Source: Clostridiales bacterium (GTDB lineage Bacteria > Bacillota > Clostridia > Oscillospirales > Butyricicoccaceae). Taken from it: DNA of 9,480 bases. Positions 1-6,626 of this stretch are shown in pieces; within the stretch, counting starts at the first letter, position 1, and each line of letters begins with the position of its first letter. The translations under genes were made by a program, and so were the position numbers. Under the pieces are notes generated by a model, which saw nothing but the letters and a program-made list of their open reading frames with translations, did not search any database and had not been told where the DNA came from. The stretch spans positions 1 through 9,480 of the forward strand of contig DYCA01000049.1 in assembly GCA_019418305.1 (NCBI GenBank), written 5' to 3'.

Positions 1-155
1 CGCTGCTGTCGGCGGAGCTGCTGACGCAGCGGGAAGCGCAGCTTCTGCTTTCGGCATGCTCGGACGGCGCGTTGGCCGAGGTGGAAAAAACCGACCGCAA
101 CCGTCTGCGAGCCGCGATTTTCCGATGCGCGGTGATGGGCATTGCAACAGCATGA
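1..155 (+). CDS. ctsR: CtsR, class III stress-gene repressor (C-terminal part only)
   Basis: Only the last 50 codons are inside the window; the frame enters at base 3 and stops with TGA at 153-155. The visible peptide has the pattern LLTQREAQLLLSA followed by an acidic linker and a DRNRLRAAIFRCAVMG helix, which matches the helical C-terminal domain of CtsR (Bacillus CtsR ends with a similar EREARMILSA...RDELRARML segment). CtsR is a dimeric winged-helix repressor of clp genes and of its own operon; its DNA-binding half and its operator lie upstream of this window. The identification rests on this short match plus the position directly ahead of mcsA, mcsB and clpC, the classical operon order. 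In the family the repressor is inactivated by heat and removed through McsB and ClpC. Confidence 0.88.
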   Translation, partial: LLSAELLTQREAQLLLSACSDGALAEVEKTDRNRLRAAIFRCAVMGIATA

Positions 156-207
156 CAACAGTTAACAAAATCACTTGAGGATAGATTCTCGAAAGGAGAA
201 ATGACTT

Positions 208-744
208 ATGAAATGCGAGAAATGCGGCAAGAATGAAGCGACGATGTATTATAAGGAAACCGTAAACGGTGTAACGCGCGAAATGCACCTGTGTGAGGAC
301 TGCGCGAAGAAGGAAAACATTGGCGGCGCGTTCGAAAATGCGTTTGCCTCGATGAACCATTTCTGGAGCGACCCGTTCCATTCGTTCCTCGGCGGCGGCT
401 TTGGCAACCTGTGGAACGACATGCTGGGCGCGCCGACGGCGACGCTGCTCGGTACCGAGCGCAAGTGTCCGACCTGCGGCATGACCGAAAGCGAGCTGCG
501 GCGGACCGGCCGTGTGGGCTGTCCGGATTGCTACAACACATTCTCGGATATCTTGAATCCGTATGTCGAAAAGATTCACGGTGCAACGCAGCACATTGGT
601 GCGGCCCCGGCTGCCGAACAGCCCAAGGCTGACCCGATCGAAACACTGCGTGCACAGCTGAAAACCGCAGTTGAAAACGAAGAATATGAGCAGGCTGCGC
701 GCCTGCGTGATGAGATTCGCAGAATGGAGGGCGAGCAAAAATGA
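208..744 (+). CDS. mcsA: McsA, zinc-finger activator of the McsB arginine kinase
   Basis: A 178-residue protein, close to the usual McsA length. Two four-cysteine zinc sites are visible: C3/C6 with C29/C32 at the N-terminus, and C87/C90 with C105/C108 in the middle. The C-terminus (about 143-178) is a UVR motif rich in charged helix (QAARLRDEIRRME), the element shared with UvrB/UvrC and with the ClpC middle domain. A glycine/aromatic-rich low-complexity linker (about 50-70) joins the zinc sites. In the family McsA binds and stimulates McsB and helps present CtsR. The ATG at 208 has AAAGGAG at 192-198, nine bases upstream; an ATG at 201 is out of frame. The gene sits 52 bases after ctsR and its TGA overlaps the mcsB ATG, so translation of the two is probably coupled. 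Confidence 0.93.
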   Translation: MKCEKCGKNEATMYYKETVNGVTREMHLCEDCAKKENIGGAFENAFASMNHFWSDPFHSFLGGGFGNLWNDMLGAPTATLLGTERKCPTCGMTESELRRTGRVGCPDCYNTFSDILNPYVEKIHGATQHIGAAPAAEQPKADPIETLRAQLKTAVENEEYEQAARLRDEIRRMEGEQK

Positions 745-1742
745 GCATGTTTGAAATTCATGGCGGTTTTACCGGCCTTGCGGCAACCAGCCGCGTGCGG
801 CTTGCCCGTAACCTGAAGGGTTATCCCTTCCGTTTGACCGAAGCACAACACAAGGAGATCGCAGACAAAGTGTTCGCGGCCTTGCAGAATAATCCGACCG
901 TTGGGCCGGAATTTGAGAAAAAGCAAATCATCCCACGCTCGACCGAGGCTTCTCAGCTGGTCGAAGAGCATCTGATTTCGCCCGAGCTGGCACAGAACGG
1001 CGGCTGGCTGATCGTCTCCAAGGACGGCGGCGTGTCCATCATGGTGGGCGAAGAGGACCATCTGCGCTTGCAGGTGATTGGCACCGGCCTGTGTCCGAAG
1101 GAATGCCTGGAAACGGCAAACCGCATCGCGGCGCTGATCGAAGGCGAGCTGCCCTTCGCCTACGACAAGCGGCTGGGCTATTTGACCGCGTGCCCGACCA
1201 ACATCGGCACCGGCCTGCGGGCTTCCATCATGCTGCATCTGCCCATGCTGACCGCAACGGGCGAGATTGGCCGGATAACAGGCTATGCCGGCAGCCGTGG
1301 CTGCGCGGTGCGCGGTGCCTACGGCGAAGGCTCCAAGGCGGTCGGCGGCTTCTATCAGATATCCAATCAGGTTACGCTGGGCGCTTCGGCGGCTGAGCTG
1401 ACCGATAGGCTGGTTGAGACCGCAACCACCATCATTGACGCAGAAAAGAAGGCCCGTGAGCAGGTGCGCAGCCAGAACGAAGCCGGTCTGCGCGACCGCA
1501 TCTACCGCGCGGCAGGCACGCTGCGTTCCGCTTGTCTGATTGACACCGGCGAGGCTGTACAGTGCATCTCGGATGTGCTGGTCGGCCTGCAAATGGGCTT
1601 GCTGTCGGGCGTAGAGCCGCAGAAGCTATATGAACTCGAGCAGCGCATCCGTCCGGCGATGCTGAACGGCGCGCCGCAGGAGCGCGACTGCAAGCGTGCA
1701 GAATTGCTGCGCGCGGCAGCCAAAGATTTGATTTTAGAATAA
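741..1742 (+). CDS. mcsB: McsB, protein arginine kinase
   Basis: McsB has a phosphagen-kinase fold and phosphorylates protein arginines, marking CtsR and misfolded proteins for ClpCP. Family motifs are present in order: TSRVRLARN (16-24), EEDHLRLQ (104-111), CPTNIGTGLRAS with the catalytic cysteine C151, and RGAYGEGSKAVG followed by YQISNQVTLG (191-214). The RDCKRA motif at 315-320 matches the RDxxRA phosphoarginine-binding allosteric site of McsB. The protein is 333 residues against about 360 in Bacillus; the missing part is roughly ten N-terminal residues and the tail. Before EEDH the usual Asn is Gly (G103). The start at 741 is chosen because GGAGG at 726-730 is ten bases upstream; the next ATG at 747 would be too far. 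The start overlaps the mcsA stop as ATGA, and clpC begins 41 bases after the stop. Confidence 0.95.
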   Translation: MSMFEIHGGFTGLAATSRVRLARNLKGYPFRLTEAQHKEIADKVFAALQNNPTVGPEFEKKQIIPRSTEASQLVEEHLISPELAQNGGWLIVSKDGGVSIMVGEEDHLRLQVIGTGLCPKECLETANRIAALIEGELPFAYDKRLGYLTACPTNIGTGLRASIMLHLPMLTATGEIGRITGYAGSRGCAVRGAYGEGSKAVGGFYQISNQVTLGASAAELTDRLVETATTIIDAEKKAREQVRSQNEAGLRDRIYRAAGTLRSACLIDTGEAVQCISDVLVGLQMGLLSGVEPQKLYELEQRIRPAMLNGAPQERDCKRAELLRAAAKDLILE

Positions 1743-1753
1743 CCGAACTTGGA

Positions 1754-1774
1754 CTTTTCCCTTTCGGAAAGGAG
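1754..1774 (+). promoter_or_regulatory. Hairpin covering the clpC ribosome-binding site
   Basis: In the 41-base mcsB-clpC gap, CTTTTCC (1754-1760) pairs with GGAAAGG (1766-1772) around a five-base CTTTC loop, giving 7 pairs of which one is G-U. The right arm contains most of the clpC Shine-Dalgarno AAAGGAG (1768-1774), which sits nine bases before the ATG at 1784. The structure is seen directly; that it lowers ClpC translation, or opens with heat, is inference. A chance pairing of a pyrimidine run with a purine-rich ribosome site is also possible. Confidence 0.45.
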
Positions 1775-1783
1775 TGTTGACCT

Positions 1784-4249
1784 ATGTTTTATCAGAACCG
1801 TTTTACCGAGCGCGCGCAGCAGGCACTGACCAAGGCGCAGGAGGCCGCCGCATCGTTCGGACACAGCTATATCGGCTCGGAGCATCTGCTGCTCGGCCTG
1901 TTGCGTGAAGAGGGCGGCCCGGCGGCCAAGGCATTGGCTGCCTGCGGCGTGACCGACGACGCGCTGGTGAAGCAGATTGAAGAGCTGTCCGGCCGCGGCA
2001 CGCCCGACAGCACCGCTCCGCAGGGCATGACCCCGCGCACCAAGCGCATCATTGAGCTGTCCATCCAGTCCGCCGCCCAGATGGGGACGAACTACGTTGG
2101 CACCGAACATCTGCTGCTCGGCCTGCTGCGCGAGGGACAGAACGTTGCGCTGACCGCGCTGGCTAACCTCAAGGTCACCCCGCAGATGGTGGCCGAAAAG
2201 CTCAGCGAAGTGCTGGGCGGCGTGCAGCAGGGCGAAGGTCCCGGCGCTGCCGGTGCATCCGGCAAGTCGGGCGACGCGCTCGAGCAGTTCGGCCGTGACC
2301 TGACCGCCGCTGCCCGCGAGGGCAAGCTCGACCCGGTTATCGGTCGCAGCAAGGAAATTCAGCGGGTCATTCAGATTCTGTCCCGCCGTACCAAGAACAA
2401 CCCTGCACTGATCGGTGACCCCGGCGTCGGCAAGACCGCCGTGGTCGAAGGACTGGCGCAGAAGATTGTCGCGGGCGATGTCCCGGAGACGCTGAAGGAC
2501 AAGCGCGTCGTATCGCTTGACCTGACCGGCATGATTGCGGGCACCAAGTACCGCGGCGAGTTCGAAGAGCGCATCAAAAAGGTCATCGAAGAGCTGACCG
2601 CGAACAAGGATACCATTCTGTTCATCGATGAAATGCATATGCTGATGGGCGCGGGCGCTGCTGAGGGAGCGGCAGATGCTGCGAACATTTTGAAGCCCGC
2701 CCTGTCCCGCGGTGAAGTGCAGGTCATCGGTGCAACCACGCTGGATGAATACCGCAAGAACATCGAAAAGGACGCAGCGCTCGAGCGTCGTTTCCAGCCC
2801 GTTCAGATTGACGAGCCGAGTCCGGAGGACGCAGTCGAAATCCTCAAGGGCCTGCGTGACCGCTACGAAGCACATCACCGCATCAAGATTCCGGATGAAG
2901 CCATCGAAGCTGCCGTCAAGCTGTCTGTGCGCTATGTAACCGGCCGTTTCCTGCCGGATAAGGCAATCGACGTTATCGACGAAGCCTGCTCGCGGGTTCG
3001 CCTGTCCACGCTGACCACGCCGCCCGACCTCAAGCAGATGGAGGACGAAATCACCGCCATCGCCGCGAAGAAGGAAGAGGCTGTCAAGGGGCAGGACTAC
3101 GAGAACGCCGCCAAGCTGCGCGATGAAGAGAAGAACAAGCGCGAAGCGCTCGAAGCGCGCCGCAAGGAATGGTCTGAGCAGCAGACCAAGACTCACGGCG
3201 CAGTAACTGAGGACGACATCGCGGCCGTTATTTCGGGCTGGACCGGCATCCCGGTTGCCCAGATGACCGAGGACGAGGGTCAGCGTCTGCTGCACCTCGA
3301 GGATACGCTGCATCAGCGTGTCATCGGTCAGAATGAGGCCGTCACCGCGGTCGCCAAGGCGATTCGCCGCGGCCGTGTCGGCCTGCGCGACCCCAAGCGT
3401 CCGATTGGTTCGTTCCTGTTCCTTGGCCCGACCGGCGTAGGCAAGACTGAGCTGTCCAAGGCGCTGGCGGAAGCGATGTTCGGTGACGAAAACGCCATGA
3501 TCCGCATTGATATGTCGGAATACATGGAAAAGCATGCGGTGTCCCGCATGATCGGTTCGCCTCCGGGATATGTCGGCTACGATGAGGGCGGTCAGCTGTC
3601 CGAAAAGGTACGCCGCCATCCGTATTCGGTTGTGCTGTTCGATGAGATCGAAAAGGCGCACCCGGATGTGTTCAACATCCTGTTGCAAATCCTTGAGGAC
3701 GGCGTACTGACCGACGGTCAGGGCCGCCACGTGGATTTCAAGAATACCATCATCATCATGACCTCCAACATCGGCGCGCAGAAGATTACGGGCAACGCCC
3801 GCAAGTCGCTGGGCTTTGCTGAGGGCGGAGATGATACGGCCGAGCGCACCTTTGAGCAAATCAAGGAGGACGTGCTGAGCGAGCTGAAAACTGTGGTGCG
3901 TCCGGAATTCCTCAACCGTATTGACGACATCATTGTGTTCAACCGTCTGAGCGAGGACGAAATCGCCCAGATTGCGGACGGTATGCTGCGCAAGGTTGCC
4001 GAGCGTATGCAGGAAATGGGTATCACCATGGACTGGACCGACGAGGCCAAGAAGCACCTTGCCAAGGCTGGCTTCGACCCGGTTTACGGTGCGCGCCCGC
4101 TGCGCCGCGCGGTGACGAACGAAGTCGAGGATCTGGTTGCCGAGCAGTCGCTCGAAGGCAAGATTAAGTCTGGCGATCATGTGACGCTGGATGCTGCGGA
4201 CGATAAGCTGACGCTCCGGTCTGCTGCTGCGGAAGAGCCGCAGGCATAA
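1784..4249 (+). CDS. clpC: ClpC, Hsp100 AAA+ unfoldase of the ClpCP protease
   Basis: An 821-residue two-ring AAA+ ATPase of normal ClpC length. Two Clp-N repeats occupy about 1-145, each with an HLLLGLLRE motif (34-42 and 109-117), followed by a Gly/Ala linker (146-165). The first ATPase domain has Walker A GDPGVGKT (211-218) and Walker B ILFIDE (278-283). The middle domain (about 410-470) contains a UVR-like segment [13 protein letters not shown] (438-450), the docking area for adaptors such as McsB and MecA in the family, which separates ClpC from ClpA. The second ATPase domain has Walker A GPTGVGKT (548-555), Walker B VVLFDE (616-621) and GARPLRR near sensor 2 (769-775). SLGF at 675-678 fits the ClpP-binding loop. 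It unfolds arginine-phosphorylated proteins and threads them into ClpP in the cytosol. No clear U-tract terminator follows. Confidence 0.97.
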   Translation: MFYQNRFTERAQQALTKAQEAAASFGHSYIGSEHLLLGLLREEGGPAAKALAACGVTDDALVKQIEELSGRGTPDSTAPQGMTPRTKRIIELSIQSAAQMGTNYVGTEHLLLGLLREGQNVALTALANLKVTPQMVAEKLSEVLGGVQQGEGPGAAGASGKSGDALEQFGRDLTAAAREGKLDPVIGRSKEIQRVIQILSRRTKNNPALIGDPGVGKTAVVEGLAQKIVAGDVPETLKDKRVVSLDLTGMIAGTKYRGEFEERIKKVIEELTANKDTILFIDEMHMLMGAGAAEGAADAANILKPALSRGEVQVIGATTLDEYRKNIEKDAALERRFQPVQIDEPSPEDAVEILKGLRDRYEAHHRIKIPDEAIEAAVKLSVRYVTGRFLPDKAIDVIDEACSRVRLSTLTTPPDLKQMEDEITAIAAKKEEAVKGQDYENAAKLRDEEKNKREALEARRKEWSEQQTKTHGAVTEDDIAAVISGWTGIPVAQMTEDEGQRLLHLEDTLHQRVIGQNEAVTAVAKAIRRGRVGLRDPKRPIGSFLFLGPTGVGKTELSKALAEAMFGDENAMIRIDMSEYMEKHAVSRMIGSPPGYVGYDEGGQLSEKVRRHPYSVVLFDEIEKAHPDVFNILLQILEDGVLTDGQGRHVDFKNTIIIMTSNIGAQKITGNARKSLGFAEGGDDTAERTFEQIKEDVLSELKTVVRPEFLNRIDDIIVFNRLSEDEIAQIADGMLRKVAERMQEMGITMDWTDEAKKHLAKAGFDPVYGARPLRRAVTNEVEDLVAEQSLEGKIKSGDHVTLDAADDKLTLRSAAAEEPQA

Positions 4250-4475
4250 AAACGCCCATACACTTCCCATTCTTATATACAACACCAAAATGGACGACGT
4301 CCCCGACGCTGTTACGGCATTGGGGGCGTTGTCATGCGCGCAAAAAGGCTTTGCAACGGCCGGAAAACAGAAACTGGGAAACGTCGTTAAAAAAACGTAA
4401 AGAAAACGATGGAATTTCGTGCTAAATAACAAAAACTTTTGCGGTAAGACCCTGCAAATCAGGGGGAATTGAACA
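4250..4475. other. Intergenic stretch after clpC, no gene found
   Basis: This is the gene-free part of the clpC-transporter gap. It is visibly richer in A and T than the flanking genes, with A-runs at about 4388-4394 and 4431-4436. I see no open frame with a ribosome site on either strand. It holds the inverted repeat described separately (4293-4333) and a small hairpin, CCCTG (4450-4454) with CAGGG (4460-4464) around CAAAT, just upstream of the transporter promoter. Neither structure is followed by a T-run, so where clpC transcription ends is not evident from the sequence. Confidence 0.6.
4293..4333. repeat. 12-bp inverted repeat downstream of clpC
   Basis: GACGACGTCCCC (4293-4304) pairs along its whole length with GGGGGCGTTGTC (4322-4333), with two G-U pairs, around a 17-base loop. 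It begins 44 bases after the clpC stop. The right arm can alternatively pair through GGGCGTT (4324-4330) with AACGCCC (4251-4257), which lies immediately behind the clpC stop, so the two foldings exclude each other. There is no T-run after it on the + strand, so it is not a standard intrinsic terminator. It could be an mRNA 3'-end stabiliser, a factor-assisted stop or a protein-binding site. Confidence 0.6.
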
Positions 4476-4505
4476 TTGAAAACCCGCGAAATCCAGGAGT
4501 ATAAT
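4476..4505 (+). promoter_or_regulatory. Sigma-A-type promoter of the ArsB/NhaD-like transporter
   Basis: A -35 box TTGAAA (4476-4481) is followed after 18 bases by a perfect TATAAT (4500-4505). Transcription would start near 4512, leaving a leader of about 59 bases before the ATG at 4571. The box quality, spacing and position after a gene-free stretch all agree, which makes the transporter and the following 154-aa gene a unit separate from the clp operon. Confidence 0.75.
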
Positions 4506-4528
4506 ATGTCGTAAAAACAATTTGAAGG

Positions 4529-4554
4529 CGCGTACGCACGCATGGCGTTGCGCG
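4529..4554 (+). promoter_or_regulatory. Leader hairpin just ahead of the transporter ribosome site
   Basis: CGCGTACGC (4529-4537) pairs with GCGTTGCGCG (4545-4554): six outer pairs (one G-U), one bulged T at 4548 and three inner pairs, around a seven-base loop. The stem ends three bases before the ribosome site AAAGGGG (4557-4563). The loop contains an ATG (4542-4544) that opens a ten-codon frame ending in TGA at 4572-4574, overlapping the transporter start as ATGA. A role in controlling translation is inference; I do not recognise a known riboswitch class. Confidence 0.45.
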
Positions 4555-4570
4555 GGAAAGGGGAAAGAAA

Positions 4571-5839
4571 ATGAATACCATGCAAATTCTTTCCGTCGTG
4601 GTCTTTTTGATCGTTATGCTTGCGATTGTATCGGAAAAGGTACATCGTACCGTGGCGGCGGTAGCAGGCGGAGTTGTGCTAATCTTCCTGCATGTGCTGA
4701 CGGTGGATGATGCGGTCAGCTACATTGACTTCAGCACGATCGGCGTTTTGATTGGTATGATGCTGTTTGTCGCTGTGGTACGTAACTCCGGTCTGTTTGA
4801 GTATGTGGCGATCAAGGCGGCAAAAATCGCGGGGGGCAACCCGTGGAAGATCATGCTGCTGTTTGTCATTCTCACGGCGGTGCTGTCGGCCTTCCTGGAC
4901 AACGTGACTACGGTCCTGCTGGTCGGCCCGATGACGATTGCGATCACCGGTATTCTGGGGCTTAATCCGGTGCCGTTCCTGTTCACACAGATTCTGGCCT
5001 CCAACATCGGCGGCACGGCGACCCTCATCGGTGACCCCCCGAACATCATGATCGGTTCGCAGGCCGGACTGAGCTTTGTGGACTTTGTGCTCAATACCGG
5101 CGTAGCAGTTGTCTTTATTATGATTGTGGTCTGCCTGTGCTTCTACTTCCTGTACGGACGCAAGATGGTTGTAGAGCCGGACAAGATGGCAGCAGTTATG
5201 CAGCTGGACGAGCAGAAGTCGATCAAGGATCATGCGCTGCTGGTCAAGAGCGTGGTTATGATTGTTCTGGTTGTGCTGGGCTTTGTTTTCCATAGCTCGA
5301 TCGGCGTAGACTCTTGCGCAATTGCGCTGGCAAGTGCTACAATAATGTTGTTGATCGGTAAGCAGGATACGGAAGAAATCGTGCTCGGTGTAGAATGGTC
5401 AACCATTTTGTTCTTCACCGGCCTGTTTGTTGTAGTCGGTGGTATGGTGCAGACCGGCGTCATCACTGCGCTGGGCAATGCACTGGTTTCGGTAACGGGC
5501 GGCAATACGATACTGCTGATGGTGCTTATTCTGTGGGGGTCGGCGCTGTTTTCGTCCTTCCTGGATAACATCCCGTTCGTGGCGACTATGATCCCGCTGA
5601 TTCTGGCAATGCAGGCCGAAGGCATGGAGGTTACACCGCTGTGGTGGGCGCTGTCGCTGGGCGCATGTCTGGGCGGCAATGGTACGCTGATCGGCGCATC
5701 GGCCAACGTGGTGCTTTCGGGTATTTCAGCCAAGCACGGCCATCCGATCACCTTTATGCGGTATCTCCGTGTGGGCTTCCCGATGATGATTCTGACGGTT
5801 GCTATTTCTACCGTTTACCTGCTGGTTCGCTTTCATTGA
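4571..5839 (+). CDS. ArsB/NhaD-family (ion transporter superfamily) membrane transporter
   Basis: A 422-residue, very hydrophobic protein with about ten to twelve membrane segments and a short charged cytoplasmic loop (about 196-222). An inverted two-fold repeat typical of this superfamily is visible: FLDN at 108-111 followed by SNIGGTATLIGDPPN (144-158) in the first half, and FLDN at 330-333 followed by GACLGGNGTLIGASAN (364-379) in the second. These pairs form the substrate-binding hairpins in the family, which includes ArsB, NhaD and P-protein/SLC13-like carriers. The substrate cannot be read from the motifs: Na+/H+ exchange, anion or arsenite transport are all possible. Neither an arsR repressor nor any other ars-operon gene is nearby, which weakens an arsenite role. 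The ATG has AAAGGGG at 4557-4563. The gene has its own promoter and is followed 31 bases later by a small gene. Confidence 0.88.
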   Translation: MNTMQILSVVVFLIVMLAIVSEKVHRTVAAVAGGVVLIFLHVLTVDDAVSYIDFSTIGVLIGMMLFVAVVRNSGLFEYVAIKAAKIAGGNPWKIMLLFVILTAVLSAFLDNVTTVLLVGPMTIAITGILGLNPVPFLFTQILASNIGGTATLIGDPPNIMIGSQAGLSFVDFVLNTGVAVVFIMIVVCLCFYFLYGRKMVVEPDKMAAVMQLDEQKSIKDHALLVKSVVMIVLVVLGFVFHSSIGVDSCAIALASATIMLLIGKQDTEEIVLGVEWSTILFFTGLFVVVGGMVQTGVITALGNALVSVTGGNTILLMVLILWGSALFSSFLDNIPFVATMIPLILAMQAEGMEVTPLWWALSLGACLGGNGTLIGASANVVLSGISAKHGHPITFMRYLRVGFPMMILTVAISTVYLLVRFH

Positions 5840-5870
5840 TGCATGACAGGGGAAGAAAGAAGGAAATCAT

Positions 5871-6335
5871 ATGATAACGAGCAGTTTTTCCGGTGATATC
5901 ATCAATGTATCACTGCGTCAGATCGGCGCTACCTCCATCAAGGAAGTGCGCAACGGGATTATGTATATTGCCAAATTCCAGTTGGACGACGAGATTTGCG
6001 TGACGTATGTGTTCAACGTGACCAAGCGGGATAAATATTACTTGCAGCGCGTCGAGCCATATCCCATCTCCTACGGCGATTTCGAGGGGGAGGGCGAAGT
6101 GGTGGAATTCATCACGCGCGACATTCGCAAATTCCGCAACGCGATGCAGTCGCACAATTTCCCCAAGTTTCTCCAGACGGCCAACGTAATGGTGCAGCTG
6201 TCGCATGCGATTGAGCTACTGTTTCTGGAGCGCAATGTGTCGGCGGAGGATATGGAGGGCCTGCAGCACTGCTTGACGGCAGGCATTGAGAAAATCAAGG
6301 AAATCCGGGAGCATTCGCCCAAGGTGGAACAATAA
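5871..6335 (+). CDS. Conserved-looking hypothetical protein, 154 aa
   Basis: I do not recognise a family. The ATG has AAGGA at 5860-5864 at good spacing, and the gene lies 31 bases after the transporter and 17 bases before a terminator, so it is the last gene of that unit. The product has no signal peptide or membrane segment. Its first half (about 1-85) alternates hydrophobic and polar residues as a beta-rich domain would, with aromatic residues around 55-70 (KYYLQRVEPYPISYGDF). The second half (about 86-147) reads as three helices (RDIRKFRNAMQ, LQTANVMVQLSHAIELLFLE, EDMEGLQHCLTAGIEKIKEI). A single cysteine at 43 and one at 134 do not form a metal site. Being cotranscribed with an ion transporter, it could be a cytoplasmic regulator of it, but that is only positional inference. 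Confidence 0.8.
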   Translation: MITSSFSGDIINVSLRQIGATSIKEVRNGIMYIAKFQLDDEICVTYVFNVTKRDKYYLQRVEPYPISYGDFEGEGEVVEFITRDIRKFRNAMQSHNFPKFLQTANVMVQLSHAIELLFLERNVSAEDMEGLQHCLTAGIEKIKEIREHSPKVEQ

Positions 6336-6352
6336 AACAAAAAGATGCGTTG

Positions 6353-6394
6353 AAAGACGCCTTGCAGGGCAGCAGTCTGCAAGGCGTCTTTTTT
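6353..6394 (+). terminator. Intrinsic terminator after the transporter unit
   Basis: A perfect 15-bp stem, AAAGACGCCTTGCAG (6353-6367) with CTGCAAGGCGTCTTT (6377-6391), a nine-base loop and a run of six T (6389-6394). It lies 17 bases after the stop of the 154-aa gene. The left flank is A-rich, so it might also act on the opposite strand, but there is no gene there. Confidence 0.95.
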
Positions 6395-6442
6395 GCATAC
6401 AGTACGAAAGACGTGGTGCAGTTGCTTGTGTGGATGTTTGCG

Positions 6443-6509
6443 AAAAAAGTATAAAAAAGCAAAAAAATAGTCAAAAAAGTGCGAGAGGTGTATCTTATCA
6501 CCAAAAAAA
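6443..6509. promoter_or_regulatory. Roughly helically phased A-tracts upstream of the CPA2 antiporter
   Basis: In this 232-base gap after the terminator there are A-runs at 6443-6448, 6453-6458, 6461-6467 and 6473-6478, with centres about 10, 8.5 and 11.5 bases apart, and another at 6503-6509. Runs at close to one helical turn are expected to bend DNA. The stretch lies 70-140 bases upstream of the antiporter -10 box. A weak promoter-like pair within it (TTGTGT 6426-6431, TATAAA 6450-6455, 18-base spacing) has no gene attached. Function is unknown; no open frame here is convincing. Confidence 0.45.
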
Positions 6510-6556
6510 GAGAATGCTTTTTGTGTAAAACAACAGCCGTATTTTTCAAGAACGCA

Positions 6557-6585
6557 CTGGCTGAATTAGAAAAAAGTTGTATAAT
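6557..6585 (+). promoter_or_regulatory. Probable promoter of the CPA2 antiporter gene
   Basis: A perfect TATAAT (6580-6585) preceded directly by TTG and an A-rich spacer. The -35 position (6557-6562, CTGGCT) is a poor match to TTGACA. Transcription would start near 6592, about 35 bases before the GTG start. The poor -35 may mean dependence on an activator or on the A-rich upstream DNA. Confidence 0.55.
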
Positions 6586-6626
6586 GGTAGATATTCTGTT
6601 ATTACAATGAGAGGGGCGGTATCGCT

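Noticed and set aside
576..1592. A 338-codon minus-strand frame opposite mcsA/mcsB
   Set aside because: Shadow of mcsB; the + strand frame carries all kinase motifs, while this translation matches nothing and lacks a plausible start region.
4450..4464. CCCTG/CAGGG hairpin as a terminator for clpC
   Set aside because: Only five pairs and no T-run; it sits just before the transporter promoter and is too weak to call.
1502..4645. A minus-strand open frame of over 1000 codons opposite mcsB and clpC
   Set aside because: It mirrors codon-biased, GC-rich coding DNA of two certain genes, has a low-complexity His/Gln/Arg-rich translation, and has no ribosome site or family motif.
6286..6528. Small + strand frame running from the 154-aa gene through the terminator into the A-rich gap
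   Set aside because: It reads through a perfect terminator stem, is Lys/Ser/Arg-rich from the A-tracts, and has no ribosome site.
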